Source of the DNA: Cytobacillus oceanisediminis
GTDB lineage: Bacteria > Bacillota > Bacilli > Bacillales > Cytobacillaceae
Reading direction: 5' to 3'
Assembly: GCF_004366035.1 (NCBI RefSeq)
Contig: NZ_SOEE01000004.1
Coordinates: 72,007-136,006, forward strand
DNA length: 64,000 nucleotides
Below the pieces are notes generated by a model that was given only the letters and a program-made list of their open reading frames with translations, made no database searches and was not told the DNA's origin. Below are positions 1 to 8,171 of the stretch, in pieces (positions within the stretch are counted from its first letter, which is position 1; each line of letters begins with the position of its first letter). The position numbers and the translations under genes were made by a program.

Positions 1-2
1 TG

Positions 3-596
3 CAAAATGCATTTTATTCACAGGTTTCGCTGAGCGAGGAAGAGCGAAGCATGAAGGAAGTCGATGAATTGCTTGACCCATATTTTTCAGAAAAACCTAA
101 AGCTGAATTTCTGAATGAAAACCTTGTTTCAGAGAATGGCAAGTACTTTACCCTTGGATCTGATGCTGCTGCATATTACATTCCCTTCTTTACGTATTCA
201 GGTAATACAGAAGTAGTTAAAGAAGGAAGTAAAATTTATGTGTATGAATACTTTCCGGATAATCAAGACGGCCCTGTCGCATATGAAGGTCACTATGAGG
301 GACTTTTGCTTGCGGAACAAGAAGGGGGATTTAAAATCACCAAATTCCTGGGTGAAAATATACCCGAGAAAATTTTAAAGAAAGCCGAGAGTAATGAAGA
401 AGCAGCAACACAAAGCTCATTTAAAACACCTGAAAATCCAATTTGGATTAACAAACCGTCGTATCAATTCGGATTCCTGCTAAATCCATTCGACGCTTTG
501 TTTCGTTCAGGAAGTATGCTTTTAACAGATAATAAACAAGGTATAATTGCTTTATTTGAACATCAGGAATTAAACGGGCAACTGGCATCCAATTAG
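3..596 (+). CDS. 3' part of an unrecognised gene, open to the window edge
   Basis: The reading frame is open from the first in-frame codon of the window to the TAG at 594-596. An internal ATG at 51 has no good ribosome binding site, so the visible 197 codons are probably the C-terminal part of a longer gene. The residues just before that ATG (SLSEEERS) look like natural coding sequence. The product is acidic and soluble, with many aromatic residues and a YIPFFTYSG stretch. No catalytic motif is visible. It loosely resembles secreted Bacillus proteins of the DUF3993 type, but I do not firmly recognise it. A terminator follows directly. Confidence 0.6.
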   Translation, partial: QNAFYSQVSLSEEERSMKEVDELLDPYFSEKPKAEFLNENLVSENGKYFTLGSDAAAYYIPFFTYSGNTEVVKEGSKIYVYEYFPDNQDGPVAYEGHYEGLLLAEQEGGFKITKFLGENIPEKILKKAESNEEAATQSSFKTPENPIWINKPSYQFGFLLNPFDALFRSGSMLLTDNKQGIIALFEHQELNGQLASN

Positions 597-600
597 ATGA

Positions 601-640
601 TAGGAGCTTAAAAGCTTAGCTTTTAAGCTCCTATTTTAAT
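601..640. terminator. Intrinsic terminator, probably bidirectional
   Basis: A 14-bp perfect stem (601-614 with 620-633) closes a 5-nt loop and is followed by TTTTAATT. It lies between the convergent partial gene and the glutaredoxin-like gene and can serve the plus-strand gene. Confidence 0.8.
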
Positions 641-681
641 TATTGCAGCCTGACAGGCAGGAGATCCCTGCAATGGAAGTT

Positions 682-924
682 TCACTTTTTGCCATCATCT
701 AATGCAGATTGCAGTCTTTCAAGGTCAAAACCCCTAATGACAGTATCTCCGATGACAATTGTAGGAGTGGAAAAAGAATTATATTTCCTGGTCAGCTCTT
801 TGTGGGCTGCTGTATCTTTTTTAATATCTTTTATCGTATAAAAATATCCTTTTTCATTCAAAAACATCTTCGTAATCTCACAGGGCGGACAATCCGGCTG
901 TGTGTATAAAACAATTTCTTTCAA
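682..924 (-). CDS. Glutaredoxin/NrdH-like thiol-disulfide protein
   Basis: An 80-residue thioredoxin-fold protein. The redox motif C12-P-P-C15 follows the first beta strand (IVLYTQPD). The cis-proline motif TP at residues 53-54 and a late GDTVIRG strand complete the glutaredoxin plan. The family reduces disulfides in cytosolic proteins or feeds electrons to reductases; the partner here is unknown. The start is TTG (922-924), chosen because a GGGGGGA ribosome binding site lies seven bases upstream. It is monocistronic, with its own leader between it and the metallo-hydrolase gene, which is read in the same direction. Confidence 0.85.
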   Translation of the reverse strand: MKEIVLYTQPDCPPCEITKMFLNEKGYFYTIKDIKKDTAAHKELTRKYNSFSTPTIVIGDTVIRGFDLERLQSALDDGKK

Positions 925-984
925 AGTGCTTCCCCCCTGAGTTTTTTGTTATTCCATCATAATGCAGGATCTTAAAGTAAGCAA

Positions 985-1935
985 TTAGTTTGTTTTTTGC
1001 AGATAATCGATCAATCCCATAGAGCACACGGTGATATCCACAGAGAGGATCTTATATACAGGGTGGTCAGATGGGATGCCTCTGCCATTTAGATAGACTT
1101 TGATTTTTTCTTCAAGCATGTCTTGCGCTGCCTGTGTCTGCTGATCTAAAGAACCGCCTTCAGATACGGCAATTCTGCCTGCATGCAGGAAAATCTTAAG
1201 CCAATCCTTAATTTGCCTGTAGACCTCTTTGGGGTTTGAACTCATGCCATAATGGCCAAAGAAAATAAAATCAATATCCATTTTTTCGTACATGGCAATG
1301 GATTCGAGCATTTTGTCTGGATCGAATTGGTTTGGTGAAGTTGACGGCAGATACATTTCAATTCCATTTTCTTTTAATTGAGGATAAGATACACCAGCAG
1401 TGTCTCCTGTGAACATTCCATTTAAACCAGGATGAAAGATACTGAAGTGGTGATTAGCGTGTCCGGGTGAATGATAAAATTTCAGGGTGCAATTTGGTCC
1501 TATTTTAAGCTCTTCTTTATGTTCTTTTGTGATAATTTTATCCTCTTGAACAGGCAAAATAGGATTAAATAGTCCATCAAATTTATCACCATAAACAGCT
1601 TTTGCACCAGCAATTAAGCGGGAAGGATCTGCCAAGTGCCTGCCGCCTTTCGGGTGGACAATAACCTTTGCATTCGGACAGTGGGTTAGTAAAAGGCCTG
1701 TGCCACCTGCATGGTCAAGATGAATATGGGTAACGATGATATACTCAACTTCCTCGGGTGTAATGTGAAGCTGGCTTAGTCCTTCCAGTATGTAGGGAAT
1801 TGAAGGACTTGCGGAAGTTTCGATCAAAGTCAGCTTTTCTTCTGTTAAGACATATGTACCGGTACGTTTTTCCAATGAAAGATCAAAATCGTCAATTAAA
1901 TATAGATTTTCCGCCAATTTTTCAGGTTTTGCCAA
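985..1935 (-). CDS. MBL-fold metallo-hydrolase
   Basis: A 316-residue metallo-beta-lactamase-fold enzyme. Visible metal ligands are H70-x-H72-x-D74-H75 (THIHLDHAGG), H159 (HSPGHANHH), D178 (FTGDTAG) and H228 (FFGHYG), so the binuclear zinc site is complete. The C-terminal 80 residues are helical, as in the YqjP-like branch of the family. The substrate is unknown; glyoxalase II-like thioester hydrolysis is possible but not shown. The start is TTG at 1933-1935 behind AAAGGATGTGA. There is no signal peptide, so it should be cytosolic. Confidence 0.85.
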   Translation of the reverse strand: MAKPEKLAENLYLIDDFDLSLEKRTGTYVLTEEKLTLIETSASPSIPYILEGLSQLHITPEEVEYIIVTHIHLDHAGGTGLLLTHCPNAKVIVHPKGGRHLADPSRLIAGAKAVYGDKFDGLFNPILPVQEDKIITKEHKEELKIGPNCTLKFYHSPGHANHHFSIFHPGLNGMFTGDTAGVSYPQLKENGIEMYLPSTSPNQFDPDKMLESIAMYEKMDIDFIFFGHYGMSSNPKEVYRQIKDWLKIFLHAGRIAVSEGGSLDQQTQAAQDMLEEKIKVYLNGRGIPSDHPVYKILSVDITVCSMGLIDYLQKTN

Positions 1936-2119
1936 AAAAAATCACATCCTTTATTAAGCTTTTGCTTGTACAAACACCTGACAATATTTTATTCTGTTAA
2001 TATTGGTATGTAAAGCTTCGAGCTTGAATATTCTGAATTTATTTCTTTAGGATAGAAACATGCCAAAAGAGAAACCTAAATGTAGAATTATGGGTTTTGT
2101 TTTGGAAAGGAGAGAGAGC

Positions 2120-2356
2120 ATGTCACAGCTTCAAGGTATATTAACACGCTTAAAAAGCTTACAGGAACAAGCAACAGGCGGAGAGCCAATGCAAAGATTT
2201 TTTGAGGTGAATGGTGAAAGGAAATGCCAGGTCACTTTTCATCCGAAAAATGAAACATTTGAACTGGAAGTATATTACGATAAAGAAAAGCCAAAAAGAT
2301 ATCAATTCGACAATATTGATATGATTACAATCGAAATTTTCGATTTGATCCAATAA
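2120..2356 (+). CDS. ykuJ: YkuJ family protein (DUF1797)
   Basis: A 78-residue protein that closely matches B. subtilis YkuJ as I remember it (MSQLxGIxTRLxSLQE at the start, FDNIDMxxIEIFxLxQ at the end). The function is unknown. A longer frame starts at 2060, but the ATG at 2120 has an AAAGGAGAGAGAG ribosome binding site and matches the family length, so that start is used. As in B. subtilis it lies upstream of the CBS-domain gene darB, although ykuK is missing here and two other small genes fill the gap. A terminator follows. Confidence 0.85.
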   Translation: MSQLQGILTRLKSLQEQATGGEPMQRFFEVNGERKCQVTFHPKNETFELEVYYDKEKPKRYQFDNIDMITIEIFDLIQ

Positions 2357-2371
2357 TTCACCACATACATA

Positions 2372-2398
2372 AGGGGCCTTTTGGGCCTCTTTTCTTAT
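2372..2398 (+). terminator. Terminator of ykuJ
   Basis: A 7-bp stem (2372-2378 with 2384-2390, one G-T pair) is followed by TTTCTTATT. It separates ykuJ from the small-gene pair downstream. Confidence 0.65.
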
Positions 2399-2422
2399 TA
2401 AAAATAGCTTGAAGAGAAAGCG

Positions 2423-2431
2423 TGCTATAAT
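2423..2431 (+). promoter_or_regulatory. Extended -10 promoter candidate
   Basis: TGCTATAAT forms a perfect extended -10 hexamer 30 bases before the next start codon. No good -35 is seen at 17 bases. It would drive the two small genes at 2461 and 2662. Confidence 0.4.
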
Positions 2432-2460
2432 ATGAAATATCAATCTCCCAGAGGTGTGAA

Positions 2461-2610
2461 ATGTATTATCTGCTCATGATTTTGCTGTTTTTTACAGTTC
2501 TTCTTTTGCTTGCAGATTTAATTAATACAAAAAAAGAAGTAATCCGGATCAGGAAAACTCTTGAAGAAATGAAAGAAATTTTAAAAGATAATAAGGACTC
2601 GAAAAAATAG
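2461..2610 (+). CDS. Small single-pass membrane protein with coiled tail
   Basis: A 49-residue ORF. Residues 3-20 form a very hydrophobic helix (LLMILLFFTVLLLLAD). The remaining 29 residues are charged and helical (KKEVIRIRKTLEEMKEIL), consistent with a short cytoplasmic coiled coil. The ATG has an AGAGGTG ribosome binding site six bases upstream and an extended -10 promoter before it. I do not recognise a family. It could recruit a partner to the membrane, but this is inference from shape only. B. subtilis also has small genes near ykuJ, such as ykzF, but I cannot establish equivalence. Confidence 0.6.
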   Translation: MYYLLMILLFFTVLLLLADLINTKKEVIRIRKTLEEMKEILKDNKDSKK

Positions 2611-2661
2611 GCATTGAGAACAATAAGTAATAAAGGACCTTTTGATTTGAGGTGAAGCAGA

Positions 2662-2805
2662 ATGATGCCAAGTGTAACATGTCCAAGATGCATGGCTGAA
2701 AAAAACATTGATGCCGTTTTAACCGCACAGTCCAATCAAAATGTTATTTTTCGCTGCCCTGACTGCGGCTATGAAGTAAAAGACATTCAAACGAGTAAAG
2801 GTTAA
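2662..2805 (+). CDS. Small zinc-ribbon protein
   Basis: A 47-residue ORF with two CPxC knuckles (C7-P-R-C10 and C32-P-D-C35) spaced 21 residues apart, the usual layout of a four-cysteine zinc ribbon. A TGAGGTGAAGC ribosome binding site lies before tandem ATG codons at 2662 and 2665; either may be used. It lies 51 bases after the small membrane gene and 71 before darB. The zinc site suggests nucleic acid or protein binding. The exact role and family are unknown. Confidence 0.65.
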   Translation: MMPSVTCPRCMAEKNIDAVLTAQSNQNVIFRCPDCGYEVKDIQTSKG

Positions 2806-2876
2806 TAGGGGCAAAATACCGGAGACTATGATAAAATGGTTAAGAAGTATAACTAATTTTTGAGGAGTTTTCGGCG

Positions 2877-3323
2877 ATGATCAGTCTCCATAGCGAGGAA
2901 TTTTTAGAATTTAACATTAGTGATTTCATGATTCCTTCTGAACGGGTAGCACATGTACAGGTTGGAAATAACTTGGAGCATGCCCTCTTAGTGCTAACAA
3001 AAAGCGGGTATACAGCAATACCTGTACTAGACCCGCAATATAAGCTGCAGGGTTTAATCAGCACACCCATAATCATGGATTCCATTCTCGGGCTAGAGCG
3101 GATCGAATTTGAGCAGCTGGAGCAAAAAAGGGTTGAAGAGGCTATGAACAGAAATATCCCGCGGCTTGATGCCGAGTCTTCTATACAGCAATCGATCGAA
3201 CTATTAGTTGACCATCCCTTCATATGTATAGAAAACAAGGAAGGCTACTTTGAGGGGATACTGACTCGCAGAACAGTTTTGGATCAATTAAATAAACACA
3301 TCAGACGATTAAATAAGCGATAA
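2877..3323 (+). CDS. darB: Cyclic di-AMP binding CBS protein DarB (CbpB/YkuL)
   Basis: A 148-residue cytosolic protein built of two CBS domains (about residues 16-70 and 83-140). Length and sequence match B. subtilis YkuL, known as DarB or CbpB. In that species apo-DarB binds the (p)ppGpp synthetase Rel and pyruvate carboxylase PycA, and c-di-AMP binding breaks these complexes. The ATG is placed by a GAGGAG ribosome binding site nine bases upstream. pycA lies 42 kb downstream in this window. Potassium transporter gene ktrC, whose product class also binds c-di-AMP, lies 10 kb away. Confidence 0.88.
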   Translation: MISLHSEEFLEFNISDFMIPSERVAHVQVGNNLEHALLVLTKSGYTAIPVLDPQYKLQGLISTPIIMDSILGLERIEFEQLEQKRVEEAMNRNIPRLDAESSIQQSIELLVDHPFICIENKEGYFEGILTRRTVLDQLNKHIRRLNKR

Positions 3324-3332
3324 ACATCACTC

Positions 3333-3364
3333 AGCTCCCAGCAGTGGGAGCTTGCTTTATTTTC
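3333..3364 (+). terminator. Terminator of darB
   Basis: An 8-bp perfect stem (3333-3340 with 3345-3352) with a GCAG loop is followed by TGCTTTATTTTC. Confidence 0.7.
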
Positions 3365-3444
3365 AATGATGAGAGTACCGGTGGATTTATTGCCGTCATT
3401 TTCAGGCGTTATTCATGTTTTTATTCATTTTGGAGGGGAAATGC

Positions 3445-4968
3445 TTGAGTCAGACTTTACATAAAAAAATGCCGGAAGGAAAAAGAAAAGTTACGAAAAA
3501 GCCTTTTGTGCTTGCTTCAGTTATGCTTGCCATGTTTATGGGTGCTATAGAGGCAACCATTGTTTCAACTGCGATGCCTGCCATTGTTGGGGATTTAGGC
3601 GGATTTGCTTTATATAGCTGGGTGTTTTCAGCTTATTTGTTAATGAATGCTGTGACTGTTTTGATTTACGGCAAGCTCTCAGACTTATTTGGGCGGAAGC
3701 CTGTTTTAACATTCGGGATTATCATATTTTTAATTGGTTCTATTTTATGCGGTTTTGCTGAATCAATGACAGCACTGATCATTTTCCGATTAATCCAAGG
3801 GGTTGGTGCTGGAGCAGTCATGCCGATAGCAACCACCATTGTCGGGGATATCTATACAAAAGAGGAAAGGGCACAGGTTCAGGGTTATCTATCAAGCGTA
3901 TGGGGAATTTCAGCCATCATGGGTCCTGCAATAGGGGGGCTTCTTGTTGAATTCGTCAGCTGGCGATATGTTTTTTGGGTTAACATTCCGCTTGGCATCA
4001 TGGCTATAGCAGGCTTATGGCTCTTCCTTCATGAGAATGTGGAAAGAAAAAAGCATCAGATCGATTATGCAGGGGCTGTGCTATTAACGGTTTCCATTTC
4101 ATCTCTGATGTTTGTGCTCGTTGAGGGAGGAACAAATTGGGCTTGGAATTCCATTGAAGCAATCAGCCTTTTAGCGGTTAGTGTAATTGCCTTTATTTTA
4201 TTTATCCTGCAGGAACAAAAAGCAGCAGAGCCAATGATGCCTTTTAATATTTGGAAGGAAAAACCGATTTTAATTGCTAATTTAGCTTCACTGACAACTG
4301 GTGTGATGCTGATAGGGATTTCCAGTTTTCTGCCGGCATTTGTCCAGGGTGTAATGGAAAGGTCACCAATTGTCGCCGGCTTTACACTTACGACGATGTC
4401 GATAGGTTGGCCAATAGCTTCTGCAGCTGCAGGCAAGCTTCTTCTGAAAATTGGTTTTAGAAGCACCTCTGTAATAGGGGGAGTATTTTTAATTGCAGGG
4501 AGCATTTTATTCGTCACACTCACTCCTGAAGCGGGACCTGTATGGGCGGCGGCTGGAAGCTTTTTAGTCGGGGCTGGAATGGGATTAACGAGCACTGCTT
4601 TTATTGTTTCCATTCAGAGTACAGTGGAATGGAAGCAAAGGGGAATTGCCACTGCTGCCAATATGTTTATGAGAAATCTTGGCAACACTATAGGAGCAGC
4701 CTTGCTGGGCGGCATTCTGAACAGCCAGATAAAATCATATATACAGAATAATGGTCAAGGCATAGATTCAAGCCTATCTTTAGATTCAGCAAATGTACTT
4801 TTAAATGAAGAGGCGAGAAACAGCCTGAATACGGGAGTGAAGGAAATCCTGCAAAATGGTCTCACCATTTCACTTCATTCAGTGTACTATGCAGTCCTAT
4901 TATTTGCTGTTATAAGCTTCTTATTGGTAATTGCTCTGCCAAAGCATGAAAAGGAAGTTGCCGATTAA
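3445..4968 (+). CDS. MFS drug exporter, DHA2 (EmrB/QacA) family, 14 membrane segments
   Basis: A 507-residue major facilitator of the 14-segment drug:proton antiporter group. Visible landmarks are the first segment ending in EATIVSTAMPAIV, motif A GKLSDLFGRKP between segments 2 and 3, and motif C GPAIGGLLVE in segment 5. The family exports cationic dyes, antiseptics or antibiotics using the proton gradient; the substrate here is unknown. TTG at 3445 is preferred over an upstream ATG at 3415 because GGAGGGG sits six bases before it. No regulator is adjacent in the same direction; ccpC downstream has its own region. Confidence 0.85.
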   Translation: MSQTLHKKMPEGKRKVTKKPFVLASVMLAMFMGAIEATIVSTAMPAIVGDLGGFALYSWVFSAYLLMNAVTVLIYGKLSDLFGRKPVLTFGIIIFLIGSILCGFAESMTALIIFRLIQGVGAGAVMPIATTIVGDIYTKEERAQVQGYLSSVWGISAIMGPAIGGLLVEFVSWRYVFWVNIPLGIMAIAGLWLFLHENVERKKHQIDYAGAVLLTVSISSLMFVLVEGGTNWAWNSIEAISLLAVSVIAFILFILQEQKAAEPMMPFNIWKEKPILIANLASLTTGVMLIGISSFLPAFVQGVMERSPIVAGFTLTTMSIGWPIASAAAGKLLLKIGFRSTSVIGGVFLIAGSILFVTLTPEAGPVWAAAGSFLVGAGMGLTSTAFIVSIQSTVEWKQRGIATAANMFMRNLGNTIGAALLGGILNSQIKSYIQNNGQGIDSSLSLDSANVLLNEEARNSLNTGVKEILQNGLTISLHSVYYAVLLFAVISFLLVIALPKHEKEVAD

Positions 4969-4976
4969 ACGGCCAG

Positions 4977-5015
4977 AGATCTCTGCATCTACCATGCAGA
5001 GATCTTTATTTTCTT
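4977..5015 (+). terminator. Terminator of the MFS gene
   Basis: A 12-bp perfect stem (4977-4988 with 4994-5005) with a 5-nt loop is followed by TTATTTTCTT. Confidence 0.8.
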
Positions 5016-5118
5016 AAAGAGCTGTAAGCATTTCAGGTGCTGTGACCATTTTAATGATAATGAAACTCTAATTCAATTAAGATATACTATAAGAAAAACT
5101 TATGAAGGGAAGATGTTT

Positions 5119-6003
5119 ATGTCTTCACTTACGGAATTTCACCTTTTATCAGTGCTGGCACAGGAAATGAATATGCGAAAAGCGGCAGAACGTTTATTTG
5201 TTTCGCAGCCGGCACTTTCACAGCGTCTCGTTAATATTGAAAAGGAATGGGGCAGCAAACTATTCCTCCGCTCACAAAAGGGTTTGTCACTGACGCCCGC
5301 TGGAGAAATTGTATTACAATTCATTAATGAAGTTCTTGCGAAGGAAGAAAAGGTCAGGGAGTCTATTACAGCCTTGAATTCAGAGGTCCATGGCACCTTA
5401 AAAATAGCAGTTGCTTCAATCGTAGGGCAGAATTGGCTGCCTCAAGTTCTTAAGAAGTTTGTTAGCCGCTATCCCCAGGCAAAAATTTCTCTGATCACCG
5501 GCTGGAGCAGTGAAATTTTAAAATCGCTCTATGATGATCAGGTTCATATTGGAATTATTAGAGGAACTCCTGACTGGAAGGGGATTAAAATCCCTTTATT
5601 TAAGGACAGTCTTTATCTAGTGGATACAGAGATTACAAGGCCGGAGCAGGTCCTGGAAACAGACAGGCCCTTTATTCAGTTTAAGAGTGATTCCAACTAT
5701 TATCAGGAAATTCAGGACTGGTGGCTAAGGCAGTTCAAAACCTCTCCAAAACGGACAATAGTAGTTGATCAAATTGAGACGTGCAAGCAAATGACTTTCA
5801 ATGGAATAGGGTATGCTATTCTTCCGGCCATTACGCTGAATGGTGCGGAAAAAAATATTTTTAAAATCCCGCTGCTGGATGAAAATAATTTGCCGATTAA
5901 GCGTGATACATGGCTGCTGGGATATGAATCCGCCTTTCAGCTCAAGCAAGTTCAGGCATTTGTTGAGTTGATTAAGGAACATATTGAAGAAGAAGGAAAA
6001 TGA
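5119..6003 (+). CDS. ccpC: LysR-type regulator CcpC
   Basis: A 294-residue LysR regulator. The N-terminal winged helix-turn-helix (NMRKAAERLFVSQPALSQRL, residues about 14-33) and the substrate domain (ISLITGWSSEILKSLYDDQVHIGIIRG from about residue 131) match B. subtilis CcpC. CcpC represses aconitase and citrate synthase genes and is relieved by citrate, so it tunes the first TCA steps. The ATG at 5119 is preferred to one at 5113 because the AAGGGA ribosome binding site lies eight bases before the former and two before the latter. Position between darB and dapH equals the B. subtilis order. Confidence 0.88.
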   Translation: MSSLTEFHLLSVLAQEMNMRKAAERLFVSQPALSQRLVNIEKEWGSKLFLRSQKGLSLTPAGEIVLQFINEVLAKEEKVRESITALNSEVHGTLKIAVASIVGQNWLPQVLKKFVSRYPQAKISLITGWSSEILKSLYDDQVHIGIIRGTPDWKGIKIPLFKDSLYLVDTEITRPEQVLETDRPFIQFKSDSNYYQEIQDWWLRQFKTSPKRTIVVDQIETCKQMTFNGIGYAILPAITLNGAEKNIFKIPLLDENNLPIKRDTWLLGYESAFQLKQVQAFVELIKEHIEEEGK

Positions 6004-6107
6004 TATCACCCATGACTTCTATTTTCATTTATTTTTCTTGTTTTCAGCGCTTTTGTTTGTTAAAGTAATGCTAGTTGCAATGTTATACATAGAGGAGGAT
6101 TTTTAAT

Positions 6108-6818
6108 ATGAAAATGATGGATGCCAATGAGATTATTTCATTTATCCAGAACAGCACAAAATCAACACCTGTAAAGGTTTATATTAAAGGTGAATTAGAA
6201 GGAATCGACTTCGGTGCTTCAGCAAAGGCCTTTATAAATGGCAGCACCGGTGTGGTATTTGGTGAATGGCCTGAACTTAGCCAGGCAATTGAAGCAAACC
6301 AGTCAAAAATTGAAGATTATGTTATTGAGAATGACCGCAGAAACTCAGCGATTCCATTGCTTGATATGAAAAATATTAAAGCCCGCATTGAACCGGGTGC
6401 GATCATCCGTGACCAGGTTGAAATCGGTGATAACGCTGTAATCATGATGGGTGCATCCATTAATATTGGTTCAGTGATCGGTGAAGGTACAATGATTGAC
6501 ATGAATGTTGTTCTTGGCGGAAGAGCTACAGTCGGCAAGAATTGCCATATTGGAGCAGGAACAGTATTGGCTGGAGTTATTGAGCCTCCTTCAGCAAAAC
6601 CTGTTGTTGTAGAAGATGATGTAGTAATCGGAGCCAATGCAGTGGTTCTGGAAGGTGTAACGGTTGGTAAGGGAGCAGTAGTTGCGGCAGGTGCGATTGT
6701 CATTGATGATGTGCCTCCTTATACTGTGGTGGCAGGAACACCAGCTCGTGTAATTAAAGAAATTGATGAAAAGACTAAGTCTAAAACAGAAATTAAGCAG
6801 GAACTTCGCCAATTATAA
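6108..6818 (+). CDS. dapH: Tetrahydrodipicolinate N-acetyltransferase DapH
   Basis: A 236-residue enzyme that acetylates tetrahydrodipicolinate in the acetylase branch of diaminopimelate and lysine synthesis, feeding peptidoglycan. An N-terminal helical domain (1-85) is followed by left-handed beta-helix hexapeptide repeats (from about [19 protein letters not shown] to [16 protein letters not shown]), the fold of acyl-transferring trimers. The length equals the B. subtilis enzyme. The ATG has AGAGGAGG nine bases upstream. It is followed by dapL, but a terminator-like hairpin separates the two genes. Confidence 0.93.
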   Translation: MKMMDANEIISFIQNSTKSTPVKVYIKGELEGIDFGASAKAFINGSTGVVFGEWPELSQAIEANQSKIEDYVIENDRRNSAIPLLDMKNIKARIEPGAIIRDQVEIGDNAVIMMGASINIGSVIGEGTMIDMNVVLGGRATVGKNCHIGAGTVLAGVIEPPSAKPVVVEDDVVIGANAVVLEGVTVGKGAVVAAGAIVIDDVPPYTVVAGTPARVIKEIDEKTKSKTEIKQELRQL

Positions 6819-6826
6819 GAGTTTGA

Positions 6827-6856
6827 AAAGCGTGGATTGCGATCCGCGCTTTTTCT
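6827..6856 (+). terminator. Terminator-like hairpin between dapH and dapL
   Basis: An 11-bp stem (6827-6837 with 6842-6852, one G-T pair) with a TGCG loop ends in TTTT. It could lower read-through from dapH into dapL or define separate transcripts. Confidence 0.7.
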
Positions 6857-6940
6857 AAAGGTGAAAACCTTTTGGTTACGCAAGACTGCTGTAGAGTGAA
6901 TGAAATATAAGGGGCATTTTTAAGAAGGGGGAATAAAGTT

Positions 6941-8065
6941 TTGGTCACAAACAATCCATTCGTTGCATTACGGCGGGAGCTGCATAAAATACCGGAGTTA
7001 GGGTTCCGTGAATTTAAAACACAGCAGTTTCTATTAGATTACCTGTATTCTCTCCCTCAGGACAGCATGGAAATTAAAACTTGGAAAACCGGTATTTTTG
7101 TGAAAATCAGCGGCAGGAATTCGACCAGGATGATTGGGTACCGTGCTGATATAGACGGTCTCCCAATCATTGAGGAAACAGGCCTGCCGTTCAAATCCGA
7201 GCATAGTGAACAGATGCATGCCTGCGGACATGATTTTCATATGTCGATTGCACTTGGCCTAATAACAAAATTCATTGAAGAACGCATTAACGATGATTTA
7301 CTGTTTATATTTCAGCCAGCTGAAGAAGGGCCTGGTGGAGCAGAACCTATGCTTAAATCTGACATAATGAAGGAATGGAAGCCGGATATGATATTGGCCC
7401 TCCATGTTGCTCCAGAATATCCCGTTGGAACAATTGCATTGAGAGAGGGATTGCTGTTTGCAAATACCTCGGAACTTTTCATAGATTTAAAAGGAAAAGG
7501 GGGACATGCGGCATATCCGCATAATACCAATGATATGGTTGTGGCAGCATGTACTTTGGTCAGCCAGCTTCAGTCCATCATTTCAAGGAACATTGATCCC
7601 TTGGACAGCGCGGTCGTAACTATTGGAAAAATAACAGGTGGCACCGTTCAAAACATCATAGCTGAAAAAGCAAGGCTTGAAGGTACCATCCGAACGTTAT
7701 CCCCTGAATCAATGAAAAAAGTAAAAAGCAGGATTCAGGCGCTAGTAAAAGGAATTGAAGTTGGGTATGAATGTGAAGCTTCAATCGACTATGGCAGCAT
7801 GTATCATCAGGTCTACAATGAGGCAACCTTAACAAAGGAATTCATGGAGTTTGTACGCTCCAACACAGACATTAACGTTGTTGAATGCCGGGAAGCCATG
7901 ACGGGTGAGGACTTCGGATATATGCTTGAAGAAATTCCAGGCTTCATGTTTTGGCTTGGAGTCGATTCAGAATACGGACTTCATCATGCCAGGCTGAATC
8001 CAAATGAAGCGGCAATAGAGAAAGCGATTGAATTGATTGCATCATATTTAAGGTATAAAGGATAA
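6941..8065 (+). CDS. dapL: N-acetyl-diaminopimelate deacetylase DapL
   Basis: A 374-residue M20-family amidohydrolase that removes acetyl from N-acetyl-LL-diaminopimelate. Metal and catalytic residues are visible: D70-x-D72 (RADIDGLP), C95-x-H97 (HACGHDFH) and E128-E129 (PAEEGPGG). The dimerisation domain follows at about 170-290 and a late metal-binding H lies in GLHHARLN. The start is TTG at 6941 with AAGGGGG about nine bases before it. It is the third enzyme of the same acetylase branch as dapH and lies next to it as in B. subtilis. Confidence 0.92.
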   Translation: MVTNNPFVALRRELHKIPELGFREFKTQQFLLDYLYSLPQDSMEIKTWKTGIFVKISGRNSTRMIGYRADIDGLPIIEETGLPFKSEHSEQMHACGHDFHMSIALGLITKFIEERINDDLLFIFQPAEEGPGGAEPMLKSDIMKEWKPDMILALHVAPEYPVGTIALREGLLFANTSELFIDLKGKGGHAAYPHNTNDMVVAACTLVSQLQSIISRNIDPLDSAVVTIGKITGGTVQNIIAEKARLEGTIRTLSPESMKKVKSRIQALVKGIEVGYECEASIDYGSMYHQVYNEATLTKEFMEFVRSNTDINVVECREAMTGEDFGYMLEEIPGFMFWLGVDSEYGLHHARLNPNEAAIEKAIELIASYLRYKG

Positions 8066-8111
8066 GTCAAATCAGTTTGCAATAAGTATTTACTAAAAAA
8101 TGAAAAATTTT

Positions 8112-8161
8112 AAAAAGCTGATTTCTCAGCACCTGTTTAGGTTCTGCGAAATCAGCTTTTT
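8112..8161. terminator. Bidirectional terminator between dapL and ykuT
   Basis: A 14-bp perfect outer stem (8112-8125 with 8148-8161) has A-rich and T-rich edges on both sides. An inner ACCT/AGGT pairing extends it. It serves the convergent genes dapL and ykuT. Confidence 0.85.
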
Positions 8162-8171
8162 GCTTACGGTT

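Noticed and set aside
2415..2430. Possible cre site GAAAGCGTGCTA in front of the small gene at 2461
   Set aside because: Only the left half resembles a CcpA site; the right half fails, so chance is likely.
4065..4613. A 182-codon minus-strand ORF inside the MFS gene
   Set aside because: Antisense shadow; the plus-strand frame has clear exporter motifs.
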